This document shows positions 8,416-17,304 of a DNA stretch of 64,000 bases, piece by piece. The position numbers and the translations under genes are program-made. Position 1 is the stretch's first letter. Every line of letters begins with the position of its first letter. The notes under the pieces were generated by a model. It was not told the DNA's origin, searched no databases, and saw only the letters and a program-made list of their open reading frames with translations. The DNA comes from JAJEBT01 sp965214975 (lineage in GTDB: Bacteria; Pseudomonadota; Alphaproteobacteria; MPNO01; UBA830): positions 3,162,001 to 3,226,000 of the forward strand of contig OZ244055.1 in assembly GCA_965214975.1 (NCBI GenBank). Reading direction: 5' to 3'.

Positions 8416-8808
8416 ATGTACGAAGCAACGACCCGAGAGATCCGCGTCGAGGTGAAACCGGTCTATCTCGAGCGGCAGTCCGAGCCGGAAGAGGGCCAGT
8501 TCGTGTGGGCCTACAACGTGCGGATCGTCAACGAGAGCGCGGAGACGGTCCGGCTGGTCGCCCGCCACTGGCAGATCACCGACGCCATCGGCCGGATCCA
8601 GACGGTGCGCGGCGCCGGCGTCATCGGGGAGCAGCCGGAGATCGGCCCCGGAGGCGAGTACGAGTACTCGAGCGGCACCCTCCTTCCGACGGCGTCCGGG
8701 ATCATGCGCGGCAACTACCGGATGCGCGGCCGGTCGGGCGAGGAATTCGAGGTCGAGATTCCCGCCTTCTCCCTCGACAGCCCGCACGAGGCGCGCAAGC
8801 TCAACTGA
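8416..8808 (+). CDS. apaG: ApaG family protein
   Basis: A 130-residue single-domain protein with the ApaG fold: V-W-A-Y-N-V-R-I-V-N-E-S-A-E-T-V-R near residue 31, R-H-W-Q-I-T-D-A near residue 51, and the G-V-I-G-E-Q-P-E-I-G-P-G signature near residue 69, then Y-S-S-G-T-L-L-P-T. ApaG was linked genetically to cobalt and magnesium resistance in enterobacteria; its biochemical role is unsettled. It lies 46 nt after metZ and 10 nt before trkH on the same strand. Confidence 0.93.
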   Translation: MYEATTREIRVEVKPVYLERQSEPEEGQFVWAYNVRIVNESAETVRLVARHWQITDAIGRIQTVRGAGVIGEQPEIGPGGEYEYSSGTLLPTASGIMRGNYRMRGRSGEEFEVEIPAFSLDSPHEARKLN

Positions 8809-8818
8809 CCGCGCCGTC

Positions 8819-10270
8819 ATGATCGACTGCCGACCGGTCTTCCACGTCATCGGGATCCTTCTCACGGTTCTGGCGGCGGCGATGTGCGTGCCGCTGCTCG
8901 TCGATCTCGTCGACGGCGAGCCGGGCTGGCGGGTGTTCGCCGCCACCGGCGGCTGCACGGTGTTCACGGGCGTCACGCTTCTGCTCACCACGCGCGCGCC
9001 TCTGGAACGGCTTTCCGTCCGCCAGGCGTTCATCCTGACCACGGTGAGCTGGATCGTCCTGACGCTGTTCGCGGCGCTGCCGTTCGCCTTCGCCGGCATG
9101 AAGCTCAGCTTCACCGACGCGTTCTTCGAATCGATGTCGGGGCTGACCACCACCGGCTCCACGGTCATCGGCGGTCTCGACGACGCGTCGCGCGGCATCC
9201 TGCTGTGGCGGGCGCTCCTGCAATGGCTCGGCGGCATCGGCATCATCGTCATGTCGATCGCCATCCTTCCGTTGCTGCGCATCGGCGGCAACCAGCTCTT
9301 CCGGATGGAGTCCTCGGACCGCTCGGAGAAGGTTCTCCCCCGCATGGTCCAGATCGCGGGCGGCGTCGCCGGCATCTACGCGGTCCTGACCGCCGTCTGC
9401 GCCGCCTGCCTGTGGTTCTGGGGCCTGGGGGTGTTCGACGCGGTCGCCCACGCCATGACGACGATCGCCACCGGCGGGTTCTCGACGCGCGACGGCTCGA
9501 TCGGCGCCTTCGCGAATCCCGCCGCCGAGATCGTCATCACCGTCTTCATGTTTCTCGGCGCCCTGCCGTTCGTGCGCTATCTCCAGCTCGTTCGGGGCCG
9601 CGCGACGCTCCTGCGCGACGACCAGGTCCGCTGGTTCTTCTGGATCGTCGTGGCGCTGGTCGGGGCCGTCGCGCTGGCGCACTACGCGAACAACGGCCAC
9701 GAAGTCGGGCCCGGCCAGGCCCTGAGGGAGGCGGCCTTCAACACGCTGTCGATCCTGACCGGCACGGGCTACAGCTCGACCGACTACACCGGCTGGGGGC
9801 CGTTCGCGCACGGCGTCTTCTTCTTCATCATGTTCATCGGCGGCTGCGCGGGCTCGACGACCTGCTCGATCAAGATCTTCCGCTACCAGGTTCTCTACCA
9901 GACCGCCACGGTCCAGCTGAAGCGGCTGATCCGTCCGCACGGCGTGTTTCTCGCCACCTTCAACGGCCGGCCCATCACCGACGAGGCCTCGAGCTCGGTG
10001 ATGAGCTTCTTCTTCCTGTTCGCGGCGGCCTTCGCCGCGCTCGCGGCCGTTCTGCACTTCCTCGGTCTCGACTTCATCACGGCGGTTTCCGGGGCCGCGA
10101 CCGCGATCTGCAACGTGGGCCCCGCGCTTGGCGGGACCATCGGCCCCGACGGCAATTTCGCGGCCCTGCCGGACGGAGCCAAATGGGCGCTCAGCGTCGG
10201 CATGCTTCTCGGGCGGCTCGAGCTGTTCACCGTGCTCGTGCTCTTCGCCCCGTGGTTCTGGCAGAACTGA
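8819..10270 (+). CDS. trkH: TrkH-type potassium uptake protein
   Basis: A 483-residue inner-membrane potassium channel subunit. The four pore-loop segments are visible in order: T-T-T-G-S-T-V-I-G near residue 115, T-T-I-A-T-G-G-F-S-T near residue 215, S-I-L-T-G-T-G-Y-S near residue 315 and I-C-N-V-G-P-A-L near residue 430, between many hydrophobic helices. G-G-C-A-G-S-T-T-C-S near residue 342 is also typical. Partner TrkA is not in the window. The gene is followed at once by a long palindrome. Confidence 0.93.
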   Translation: MIDCRPVFHVIGILLTVLAAAMCVPLLVDLVDGEPGWRVFAATGGCTVFTGVTLLLTTRAPLERLSVRQAFILTTVSWIVLTLFAALPFAFAGMKLSFTDAFFESMSGLTTTGSTVIGGLDDASRGILLWRALLQWLGGIGIIVMSIAILPLLRIGGNQLFRMESSDRSEKVLPRMVQIAGGVAGIYAVLTAVCAACLWFWGLGVFDAVAHAMTTIATGGFSTRDGSIGAFANPAAEIVITVFMFLGALPFVRYLQLVRGRATLLRDDQVRWFFWIVVALVGAVALAHYANNGHEVGPGQALREAAFNTLSILTGTGYSSTDYTGWGPFAHGVFFFIMFIGGCAGSTTCSIKIFRYQVLYQTATVQLKRLIRPHGVFLATFNGRPITDEASSSVMSFFFLFAAAFAALAAVLHFLGLDFITAVSGAATAICNVGPALGGTIGPDGNFAALPDGAKWALSVGMLLGRLELFTVLVLFAPWFWQN

Positions 10271-10271
10271 G

Positions 10272-10299
10272 GACGGCCGCGGCGCGCGCCGCGGCCGTC
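10272..10299. terminator. Bidirectional terminator-like palindrome
   Basis: A perfect 28-nt palindrome (14 + 14) made only of G, C and two A/T pairs near its ends. It starts 2 nt after the trkH stop and overlaps the stop codon of the convergent lipoprotein gene. It can fold on either strand. No T-run on either side, so its terminator role is inferred from place and stability. Confidence 0.5.
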
Positions 10300-10906
10300 A
10301 GTTCGGCGGCGGGCGCAGCCAGCCTCCGAGCCCCTTTCGGATCTCGGCTTCCAGCGTGCGGTCGAGGGCCTCGCCGAGCGCGCGCGCCATCCCGTGCCAG
10401 ATCGCCTCGCGCTCGTTCAGGGAGACGTTGTCCGAAACCGTCCGCGCCCGCCGGACCGTGACGTCGATGCGGTGCCGGACGCCCGAGGCGTCGGCGATTT
10501 CCACCGACAGGTCGACGACCGCCTCGTAGCGCCGTTCGGGCGCGATCAGGGCCCTGACGCCGCCGACGGGACCGGGCGGCGTTTCGGTCACGCTCGCCCG
10601 CCGCAGCGTGACGTGCAGCGTGCCGCCGGAACCGGACGCGCGCAGGCGGTCGCGGACCCAGGCGCGGACGACCTCGGCCGGCGGCTGGCGGAAGAGCCGC
10701 TCGACGTCCTTCTCCGCCGGCCGGTGGCGGTTTTCCGTCCCGATCGCGGCCACGTCGAGAACCAGCGGGGGCTTGCCGGCAAACCCGATCGGCACGAGCG
10801 GATCCACGGGAGCCGCGCAGGCCGGGAGCAGCGCAAGCCCGGCGACCGCCCACGGCAGGCGGCGTGTCCGGCCGGTTCCCGGGGTTCCGTTTCCGAGGGG
10901 ATTCAT
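10298..10906 (-). CDS. Putative lipoprotein, function unknown
   Basis: A 202-residue protein with a basic N-terminus, a hydrophobic stretch and a lipobox L-L-P-A-C (Cys about residue 31), so it is probably exported and lipid-anchored. The mature part is mixed alpha/beta with many charged residues, e.g. R-A-W-V-R-D-R-L near residue 80, and ends in a Pro-rich tail. I do not recognise a named family. It may belong to the outer-membrane lipoprotein type found singly in many Alphaproteobacteria. It lies between trkH (convergent) and tRNA-Val (divergent). Confidence 0.65.
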   Translation of the reverse strand: MNPLGNGTPGTGRTRRLPWAVAGLALLPACAAPVDPLVPIGFAGKPPLVLDVAAIGTENRHRPAEKDVERLFRQPPAEVVRAWVRDRLRASGSGGTLHVTLRRASVTETPPGPVGGVRALIAPERRYEAVVDLSVEIADASGVRHRIDVTVRRARTVSDNVSLNEREAIWHGMARALGEALDRTLEAEIRKGLGGWLRPPPN

Positions 10907-10984
10907 GGACCGTTCTCCCGAAAACGCGGCGCGCGCCCAAGGCCGGGATCCCGGCCCGGGTTTCCGGCGGCGCGCCGGCCCCGG

Positions 10985-11014
10985 TTGACAGGCGCGGCGG
11001 CGGCGGCGTATTCC
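10985..11014 (+). promoter_or_regulatory. Promoter of tRNA-Val
   Basis: Consensus -35 TTGACA (10985-10990), 18-nt spacer and -10-like TATTCC (11009-11014). The expected start is about 8 nt before the mature tRNA. Confidence 0.55.
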
Positions 11015-11028
11015 TTCCGCTCCCGCGG

Positions 11029-11103
11029 GGGCGCGTAGCTCAGCGGGAGAGCGCTCGCCTCACACGCGAGAGGTCGCTGGTTCAAGCCCAGCCGCGCCCA
11101 CCA
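11029..11103 (+). tRNA. tRNA-Val (anticodon CAC)
   Basis: A 75-nt cloverleaf with encoded CCA. Acceptor stem GGGCGCG (11029-11035) pairs with CGCGCCC (11093-11099), discriminator A. The anticodon CAC is at 11061-11063 in a loop closed by CTCGC/GCGAG. The T arm is GCTGG-TTCAAGC-CCAGC. Confidence 0.96.
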
Positions 11104-11145
11104 CTTCCCCCACCACTTCTCGGGCCCCCCTCGGCGCTTCAGGCG

Positions 11146-11544
11146 TCAGGCCGGCGGATCGCAGGGCACGGTGCCCATGTCCGCCGGCACCGACAGCTCG
11201 AGAATCTCGAGATCGTCCGAGGCCGCGGTCTCGTTGTGCCTCAGGCCGCCCGGGATGTAGAGGGACTGGCCGGCCTCGACCCGGACCGTCTCCCCGGTCT
11301 CGAACTCGAGATCCACCCAGCCGCCGAGCGCGTAGATGAACTGGCCGTCGCAGACGTGGTAGTGCCAGCCAGTGGGCTCGGTCATGCCGCGCCGCGACTT
11401 CATGGTCTGCGCCCGCAGCTTGCCGCGGCTGGCCTCGGTCACGCCGAGATCGCGGTAGGTGAAGAAATCCCGCCGGCCGCCGACCTCCGGCGCGGTCGCG
11501 AGATCATGGTGCGCGAGCTTGCCCGCGACGTGCGTGTCGAGCAT
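11146..11544 (-). CDS. Cupin domain protein
   Basis: A 132-residue single-domain cupin. The metal-site motif is visible as G-W-H-Y-H-V-C-D-G-Q-F near residue 59 and the second cupin motif as Y-I-P-G-G-L-R-H-N-E near residue 96. The ATG at 11544 has a strong site GGAGGAAG just upstream. Nothing in the neighbourhood fixes a substrate; small cupins of this kind act as sugar or aromatic-acid binding or converting enzymes. Confidence 0.8.
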   Translation of the reverse strand: MLDTHVAGKLAHHDLATAPEVGGRRDFFTYRDLGVTEASRGKLRAQTMKSRRGMTEPTGWHYHVCDGQFIYALGGWVDLEFETGETVRVEAGQSLYIPGGLRHNETAASDDLEILELSVPADMGTVPCDPPA

Positions 11545-12018
11545 GGCTTCCTCCGTCGTCGTGTCGAGGGGCAGGTTAGCCGGAGGCTTTCGCGGTGTCC
11601 AAGGCAGGCGCCGGATTCCGCCGGAACCGTCCCGGGGGGCGCCATGACGCGGACGGGGGGCGCCGCCCGCTGCACGATACCGGCGACCGGCGCCGAACGG
11701 AGCCCCGCCTTCTGCACGGAAGTTCCCGGAACGGGCGCTGCACGGGTCGGTCACCGGCGGGGCGGGTCTTTCCCGGCGGCGACGGCCGCCGCGTGATCCC
11801 CGCCCGCTCCGCGACGGCTGTCGATCCCGATGACCGCGGCATCGGTCGCGCTTCCGTCGCGGCGTCCGGGGGCCGCGAGCACGCCGGGTCGCGTCCTGCC
11901 GCCAACGGCGTCGGGATCCTCCCCGGGGGAGCCGCCGGGGCGGGACGGTCCCGGATCCCGGGCTCGCGGGGTTCCGGATGGTGGCGGAATCGCCTATGGT
12001 TCCGGCGCCGTTCGTCCC
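11545..12018. other. Intergenic region upstream of sulfatase 1
   Basis: About 470 nt between the divergent cupin and sulfatase genes. It is rich in short G/C palindromes. I find no convincing promoter, RNA or protein fragment. Confidence 0.35.
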
Positions 12019-13563
12019 GTGCCGAAGGATCCCGCCCTGGACAAGTCGCCCAACATCCTGCTGATCACGTCGGACCAGCACCGCTGGGACTGTTTCGGGA
12101 TCGAGGGGCGGGCCGTTCGCACGCCCCATCTCGACCGCATGGCCGCGCGGGGCGTGCGGTTCTCCTCCGCCATCACGCCGAACCTGGTGTGCCAGCCGGC
12201 GCGCGCGTCGATCCTCACGGGTCTCCTTCCCCTGAGCCATGGCGCCTACGACAACCACGTGAGTCTCGACCCCGCGGTCGCGGAACGGGGCTGGGCGCGG
12301 CGCCTGTCCGATGCCGGCTACAGGAGCCATTTCATCGGCAAGGCCCATTTCGGCGAGAACTCCGCGGCGACGCCTCACGGCGCTCCGGAAAGCCGCCCGC
12401 AATCCGCGGATTTCCCCGAGGGCTGGTCCGGCCCCTACATGGGGTTCGACACCGTGGAACTGATGATCATAGGGCACTGGCACGAGCTGCTGCCGTGCGA
12501 GCGGCCGCCGCGCGGCCATCACTTCGAGCGCTGGTTCTGGAACCATGGCGAGGCCGGGGAGCCCTGGAAGCTGTGGAGGGAGGACTTCGGGCCGGCCCCG
12601 GCGGCGGCGCAGACCTGGTTCTCGAAGCTCCCCGACCTCTGGCACAGCACGACCTGGGTCACCGACCGGGCCCTGGCGTATCTTGACGGCAGCGACGCCG
12701 AGGCGCCGTTCTGCGCGTGGGTCTCCTACCCCGACCCGCACCATCCGTTCGACTGCCCGGAACCGTGGAGCCGTCTCCACCGCGCCGACGAGGTCGACAT
12801 CTCCCGGCTCCACAGGCGCGATCTCGACCGGCGCCCGTGGTGGCATCGCGAGACCCTCGAGCGCGAACCGCGGGGCCGGACCGAGAACGCCCGCAGGCTG
12901 CGCCGCGAATACAGCCGCATCGAGCCCCAGACCGACCGCCAGCTCGCCGAGATGACGGCCAACTACTTCGGCGAGATCGCGTTCATCGATCACGGCGTCG
13001 GGCGCATTCTCGAGCGCGTGGACGCGCTCGAACGGGACACGGTCGTCGTCTTCACGACCGACCACGGCGATCTGCTGGGCGACCACGGGCTCTACCTCAA
13101 GGGCCCCACCCCCTACGAGGGGCTGCTGCGCGTCGGGCTGATCGTCAACGGCCCCGGCATTTCCGGAGGCCGCGTCGTCGACGAGCCGGTCTCCACCCTC
13201 GACCTCGCCGCCACCTTCCACGACTACGCCGGCGTGGCGCCGCCGGAGGACGCCCAGAGCCGGTCGCTGCGGCCGGTGATCGAGGACGCCGAAGGGCGCG
13301 ACGTCGCCTACAGCGAGTGGAATCTCCACCCCAGCCGCACCGGCGTCGAGCTGCAGCTCCGGACCGTGCGCACGGCCACGGCCAAGCTGACGATCGATCT
13401 CGTTTCCGGGGCCGGGGAGATGTACGACCTCGCGGACGACCCCGACGAGATGGAAAACCTGTTCGACGACGCGGGCCGCGCGGCGCTTCGCCGCGAACTG
13501 ACCGAGATGGTCCGCGCCCGGCCGGGGCCGATCCTGACGGACTTCCCCGAACACCTGGAATGA
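12019..13563 (+). CDS. Sulfatase (formylglycine-type), copy 1
   Basis: A 514-residue member of the alkaline phosphatase/arylsulfatase superfamily that hydrolyses sulfate esters. The metal-binding opening N-I-L-L-I-T-S-D-Q-H-R-W-D is at residues 12-24 and the formylglycine motif C58-Q-P-A-R62 follows; the second metal site is T-T-D-H-G-D-L-L-G-D-H-G. A GTG at 12019 is taken as start because no in-frame ATG lies near the conserved N-terminus; start uncertain. No signal peptide is seen, so it should act in the cytoplasm. Its stop overlaps the start of the marR-type gene. The C-x-P-x-R Cys needs a formylglycine-generating enzyme, which is not in this window. Confidence 0.9.
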   Translation: MPKDPALDKSPNILLITSDQHRWDCFGIEGRAVRTPHLDRMAARGVRFSSAITPNLVCQPARASILTGLLPLSHGAYDNHVSLDPAVAERGWARRLSDAGYRSHFIGKAHFGENSAATPHGAPESRPQSADFPEGWSGPYMGFDTVELMIIGHWHELLPCERPPRGHHFERWFWNHGEAGEPWKLWREDFGPAPAAAQTWFSKLPDLWHSTTWVTDRALAYLDGSDAEAPFCAWVSYPDPHHPFDCPEPWSRLHRADEVDISRLHRRDLDRRPWWHRETLEREPRGRTENARRLRREYSRIEPQTDRQLAEMTANYFGEIAFIDHGVGRILERVDALERDTVVVFTTDHGDLLGDHGLYLKGPTPYEGLLRVGLIVNGPGISGGRVVDEPVSTLDLAATFHDYAGVAPPEDAQSRSLRPVIEDAEGRDVAYSEWNLHPSRTGVELQLRTVRTATAKLTIDLVSGAGEMYDLADDPDEMENLFDDAGRAALRRELTEMVRARPGPILTDFPEHLE

Positions 13564-14075
13564 CGCGCAAGCCGGCGGCTGGAGGCGAGCCCCGCGATCT
13601 CGTCGACGTCACCGCGTTCCGCCTGTCGGTTCTGTCGAACCGGCTGACGCTGTGGGCGGCGCGGACCTACGGCCGGGAGTTCGGGATCGGCGTTCTCGAA
13701 TGGCGGGTTCTGGCCGCGCTCGCGCTGCTCGGTCCGGCCACGGCCAGCGAAATCGTCGGCCTCACCGTGCTCGACAAGAGCAGCGTGAGCCGCGCGGTCC
13801 GGCGGCTTGTCCGTCGCGGGTTCGCCGAACGCGCCGGCCACCCGGCGGACGGCCGCATGAAGATCCTGTCCCTGACCCCGCCGGGCCGGGCGCTGCACGC
13901 CCGCGTCGCCCTGCGGTCGCGCGAGCGCGAGCGCCGGCTGTTCGAGGGCTGGAACGAGGCCGACCGCGAGCGGTTCCGCGCACTGGTGGCGCGCGCCGAC
14001 GCCCGGGCCGGGGAACTGCTCGCGGAGATCGCCGGGGACGGCAGCGCTCCGCCGCCGGCGCGCCGTGGCGGCTGA
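13560..14075 (+). CDS. MarR family transcriptional regulator
   Basis: A 171-residue winged-helix regulator. The DNA-binding part runs from about residue 45 to 110: G-V-L-E-W-R-V-L-A-A-L-A, T-A-S-E-I-V-G-L-T, the recognition helix D-K-S-S-V-S-R-A-V-R-R-L, and the wing with A-D-G-R-M-K-I-L-S-L-T-P-P-G. It overlaps the sulfatase stop by 4 nt (ATGA), so the two are cotranscribed. It most likely controls the transporter operon that starts 80 nt downstream, where a 7-bp inverted repeat fits a MarR operator. Confidence 0.92.
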   Translation: MTRKPAAGGEPRDLVDVTAFRLSVLSNRLTLWAARTYGREFGIGVLEWRVLAALALLGPATASEIVGLTVLDKSSVSRAVRRLVRRGFAERAGHPADGRMKILSLTPPGRALHARVALRSRERERRLFEGWNEADRERFRALVARADARAGELLAEIAGDGSAPPPARRGG

Positions 14076-14108
14076 CCGCCGGGCTTGCGCCGCGGCGTCG
14101 GGGCGGTA

Positions 14109-14126
14109 TGGTTGCGACAGCAACCA
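14109..14126 (+). promoter_or_regulatory. Putative MarR-type operator in front of tctC
   Basis: A perfect inverted repeat TGGTTGC-GACA-GCAACCA. The TTGC-N4-GCAA core is the kind of site bound by many MarR proteins. It overlaps a possible -10 (TATGGT, 14107-14112) and lies 28 nt before the tctC ATG, right behind the regulator gene. Binding would block transcription of the transporter. Confidence 0.6.
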
Positions 14127-14154
14127 ATTCGCGCATTCCGGGAGGAAACGGACC

Positions 14155-15120
14155 ATGAAGAAGTCGAGGTTTCTTGGAACGGCCGCGCTCGCGGCCTGTC
14201 TCGCGGCGGCCGTCGCGTTGCCGGGCGCCGCGACGGCGCAGTGGAAGCCCTCGGGCCCCGTCAACCTGATGATCGCCTTCACCGCCGGCGGAGGCGCCGA
14301 CACCCAGGCGCGGCTGATCGCCGCCGAACTCGAGAACAGGCGGGGCTGGAAGATCGTGCCGCAGAACGTCACCGGCAAGGGCGGCGTCGTGATGGCGAGC
14401 AAGCTCAAGTCGCAGCCCAGCGACGGCCTCACCATCGGCATCGCCGTCACCGAGACTTTCGGCTACAGCATGCTGGCGGCGAAGAAGCCTCCGTACTCCG
14501 CGGACGAGTTCACTTTCATCACCACCACGGCCGGCAGCCAGATGGGCCTGGTCGTCAAGTCCTCCCGCGGCTGGAAGACGATCCGCGATCTCGTGGCGTC
14601 GGCCAAGGATGGCGGGACGATCCGCCTCGGCGCCATGAGCCCGAAACTCGCCGACCTCGCCTATGTCGTCCAGGACAAGCTCGGCCTCAAATTCAACACC
14701 GTCCGGCTCAAGGGCGGCCGCGCCGTCCTCAACGCGATCACCGCGGGCGACATCGACGTCGGCTGGATCGCCGGAATCCAGGCCAAGGGGGTCAAGGCCG
14801 GGGAACTCGTCAACCTGCTGTCCGCCGAAGGGAAGCGGCTGATCGTCTCGCCCGACGCGCCGACGCTTGCGGAACTCGGCATCCCGTTCGAGGGCGGCGC
14901 CAATTTCGTCATCGTCGCGCCGAAGGGCATCCCGGACGCCGCGCGCAAGGGGTACGCCGCCGCGGTCGCCGAGGTCCTGAACGACGGATCCACGAAGGCG
15001 GCGCAGTTCGTGCAGCGCGCCTTCGGCGGCCCCAAGCTGATCTCGGGGGCGGCGCTCGACCAGCTGATCGCCGACGGGGTTTCCCAGACCGGGGCCCTGA
15101 TGGCGGCGGCGGGCGGCTGA
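14155..15120 (+). CDS. tctC: Tripartite tricarboxylate transporter, substrate-binding protein
   Basis: A 321-residue periplasmic binding protein of the TctC/Bug family. Residues 1-28 form a signal peptide (K-K-S-R-F then a hydrophobic run ending A-T-A). The mature part shows the family marks I-A-F-T-A-G-G-G-A-D-T near residue 41, Q-N-V-T-G-K-G-G-V near residue 70 and A-P-T-L-A-E-L-G-I-P-F near residue 236. A strong GGAGGAAA precedes the ATG. TctC proteins bind carboxylates and various organic anions; with sulfatases on both sides a sulfated or aromatic acid is a sensible guess but not shown. Confidence 0.93.
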   Translation: MKKSRFLGTAALAACLAAAVALPGAATAQWKPSGPVNLMIAFTAGGGADTQARLIAAELENRRGWKIVPQNVTGKGGVVMASKLKSQPSDGLTIGIAVTETFGYSMLAAKKPPYSADEFTFITTTAGSQMGLVVKSSRGWKTIRDLVASAKDGGTIRLGAMSPKLADLAYVVQDKLGLKFNTVRLKGGRAVLNAITAGDIDVGWIAGIQAKGVKAGELVNLLSAEGKRLIVSPDAPTLAELGIPFEGGANFVIVAPKGIPDAARKGYAAAVAEVLNDGSTKAAQFVQRAFGGPKLISGAALDQLIADGVSQTGALMAAAGG

Positions 15121-15142
15121 CGCCTCGCGCCGGGGCGCCCCG

Positions 15143-15718
15143 GTGCGGGGGACGGGGCGCGCCGAGACCCTTGCACTGGCGGGGGCTTGCGCCGGCTTCG
15201 CGCTGGCGGCGCTCGGGCTGTGGATTCCCGAAGACGTCGAATCCGGTCTCGTCGAGACCTTCCGGCGCCAGACGAGCATCGGCGACGCTCTGGCGCCGAC
15301 CGCCGCGGCGGTCGGCATGCTGGCCGCCGCTCTCGCCCTCGGCGCGTCCGCGGTCTTTCGCCCGCCGCCGGACGCGGGGCCGCTTGACGTCTCCAGCCTG
15401 AAGTTCGCCGTCCGGGCGGCCGCCGTGACGGCGGCCGCCCTGCTCGTCATGGTCCACGCCGGGCCGTTGGCGGTCGACGCCGCCAACGCGCTCGGCGGCG
15501 ATGTCGGCACCTACCGGCAGCTGCGCGACACGCCGCCCTGGAAGTATCTCGGCTACCTGGCCGGCGGCACGGTGATGGTGGCGGGGCTGATCGCCGTGGT
15601 CGAGCAGCGCCTCACGGCGGCGGCGCTGGCGGCGGCGCTCCTGTCCGCGGCCGCGCTCGCGGTCTTCTACGACGTGCCCTTCGACGACCTGCTGCTGCCG
15701 CCGAACGGCGACCAGTGA
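15143..15718 (+). CDS. tctB: Tripartite tricarboxylate transporter, small membrane subunit
   Basis: A 191-residue membrane protein with four to five hydrophobic segments, as expected for TctB. It starts with GTG 22 nt after tctC and its end overlaps the start of tctA (GTGA), which is the usual arrangement. TctB proteins are poorly conserved; the call rests on size, topology and position between tctC and tctA. Confidence 0.85.
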   Translation: MRGTGRAETLALAGACAGFALAALGLWIPEDVESGLVETFRRQTSIGDALAPTAAAVGMLAAALALGASAVFRPPPDAGPLDVSSLKFAVRAAAVTAAALLVMVHAGPLAVDAANALGGDVGTYRQLRDTPPWKYLGYLAGGTVMVAGLIAVVEQRLTAAALAAALLSAAALAVFYDVPFDDLLLPPNGDQ

Positions 15719-17304
15719 CGGGGCTTCTCGACCATGTCGGGCTCGGCGTCGCGGCGGTCTTCGCGGCGTCGCCGGTCGCGAGCCCGTTCGGCATCCCGAT
15801 CTCGATCACCGTGGTCATGGTGCTGTGCGGGTTTCTCGGCGGGATCGCGGTCGGCGCCACGCCGGGCCTCGGCGGCCCCTTCGCCATGGCGATCTCGCTG
15901 CCGATCCTGATCGGCGTCTTCGGTTTCAACCCGGACGCGCTCCTGCCGGTGCTGGGATTCATGATCGGCATCATGAAGGGGGCCACCGTGGGCGGGGCCG
16001 TCCCGGCGATCCTGTTCAACACCCCGGGCACGCCCGATTCCCTGATGACGACGCTCGACGGCTATCCGATGACCCGCAAGGGGCGGTCCGGGAAGGCGTT
16101 GCGCGTCGCGCACTTCTCGTCGGCCTCGGGGGACACGTTCTCGGACATCGTCCTGTTCACCTGCGCGCCGTTCCTCGCCATCATGGTCGAATCCTTCCTC
16201 GACTTTCCGGAGAAGGCGGCGCTGATCCTGCTGTCGCTCGCGTTCGTTTCGGCGGTGGTCGGAAGCTCCGTCTGGAAAGGCCTTCTCGCGGCCTTCCTCG
16301 GCATGCTGGTCGCCTTCGTCGGCACCGGCGAGGATTCCGACCCGCGCCTCACGCTCGGCATCGACGCGCTCGCCGGCGGGCTGCCGCTCATCAGCGTCGT
16401 GCTGGGGGTGCTGATTCTCGGCGAGGTGTTCGAGTCCATGGAGAGGATGTGGCGCGAGATGCGCGCCACATCCGCGATCGCCGCGCCGCCGCGCTCGGGC
16501 GACAACCGGCTGCGTTTCCCGGACCTCCGCCGCATCCTCCCGTTCGTCGGCCTTTCCGCCGCGATCGGAACCGTGATCGGCGCGTTGCCCGGAATCGGCT
16601 CGACGCTCGCGGCGACCCTGGGCTACGCGACCGGCCGCAGGTTCCACAAGGGCGAGGAGCCCTTCGGCAGCGGCGTGCCCGAGGGCGTTGCCGCCACCGA
16701 GGCCGCCAACAGCGCGGTCTCGGGCGCCAACCTCATTCCGGTGCTGTCGCTCGGCATCCCCGGCAACGTCGCCGCCGTCTTCATCATCCTCGCCACCGAG
16801 ACCATAAGCGGGTTCAACCCCGGGCCGGCGGTGTTCCGCCTGACTCCGGGCGAGATCAACCCCGAGATGGTGATCGCCTTCGGCCTGTTCACCGCGATGG
16901 TGTTCGCCAATCTCCTCAACTGGACCATCGGCGGCGTGTTCATGCGCTCGATGAGCGTCATGGTCCGCATCCCCAAGCAGCGGTTGCTGCCGGTCGTCCT
17001 GCTGCTGACGCTGACCGCGATCTACACCCAGCGCCCGGAAATGTCGGCCATCTACGTCACGCTCGCCTTCGGCGTTCTCGGCTACCTGATGCGCCGGCTC
17101 GGGATCTCGGTGCTGCCGTTCGTGATCGCCTTCATTCTCGCCGGCAATCTCGAGCAGGCGGTGCGCCAGGCCTTCTCCGCGACCGGAGCCGACCCGTGGT
17201 TCCTGTTCTCGAGCCCGGTCTCGATCGCGTTCGTCGTCCTCGCGGTGCTGGTGACGGCGTTCTACGCGCGCGGCCGCCGCCCCGCGGATCAGGGAGAGAG
17301 CTGA
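15715..17304 (+). CDS. tctA: Tripartite tricarboxylate transporter, large permease subunit
   Basis: A 529-residue permease. The family repeat appears as V-G-A-T-P-G-L-G-G-P-F-A-M-A near residue 44 and again as I-G-A-L-P-G-I-G-S-T-L-A near residue 288; S-G-A-N-L-I-P-V-L-S-L-G-I-P-G-N near residue 336 is the A-N-x-G conserved core. It has about 11-12 membrane segments. It starts with GTG inside the tctB stop and shares one base with the start of sulfatase 2. Confidence 0.95.
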   Translation: MTGLLDHVGLGVAAVFAASPVASPFGIPISITVVMVLCGFLGGIAVGATPGLGGPFAMAISLPILIGVFGFNPDALLPVLGFMIGIMKGATVGGAVPAILFNTPGTPDSLMTTLDGYPMTRKGRSGKALRVAHFSSASGDTFSDIVLFTCAPFLAIMVESFLDFPEKAALILLSLAFVSAVVGSSVWKGLLAAFLGMLVAFVGTGEDSDPRLTLGIDALAGGLPLISVVLGVLILGEVFESMERMWREMRATSAIAAPPRSGDNRLRFPDLRRILPFVGLSAAIGTVIGALPGIGSTLAATLGYATGRRFHKGEEPFGSGVPEGVAATEAANSAVSGANLIPVLSLGIPGNVAAVFIILATETISGFNPGPAVFRLTPGEINPEMVIAFGLFTAMVFANLLNWTIGGVFMRSMSVMVRIPKQRLLPVVLLLTLTAIYTQRPEMSAIYVTLAFGVLGYLMRRLGISVLPFVIAFILAGNLEQAVRQAFSATGADPWFLFSSPVSIAFVVLAVLVTAFYARGRRPADQGES

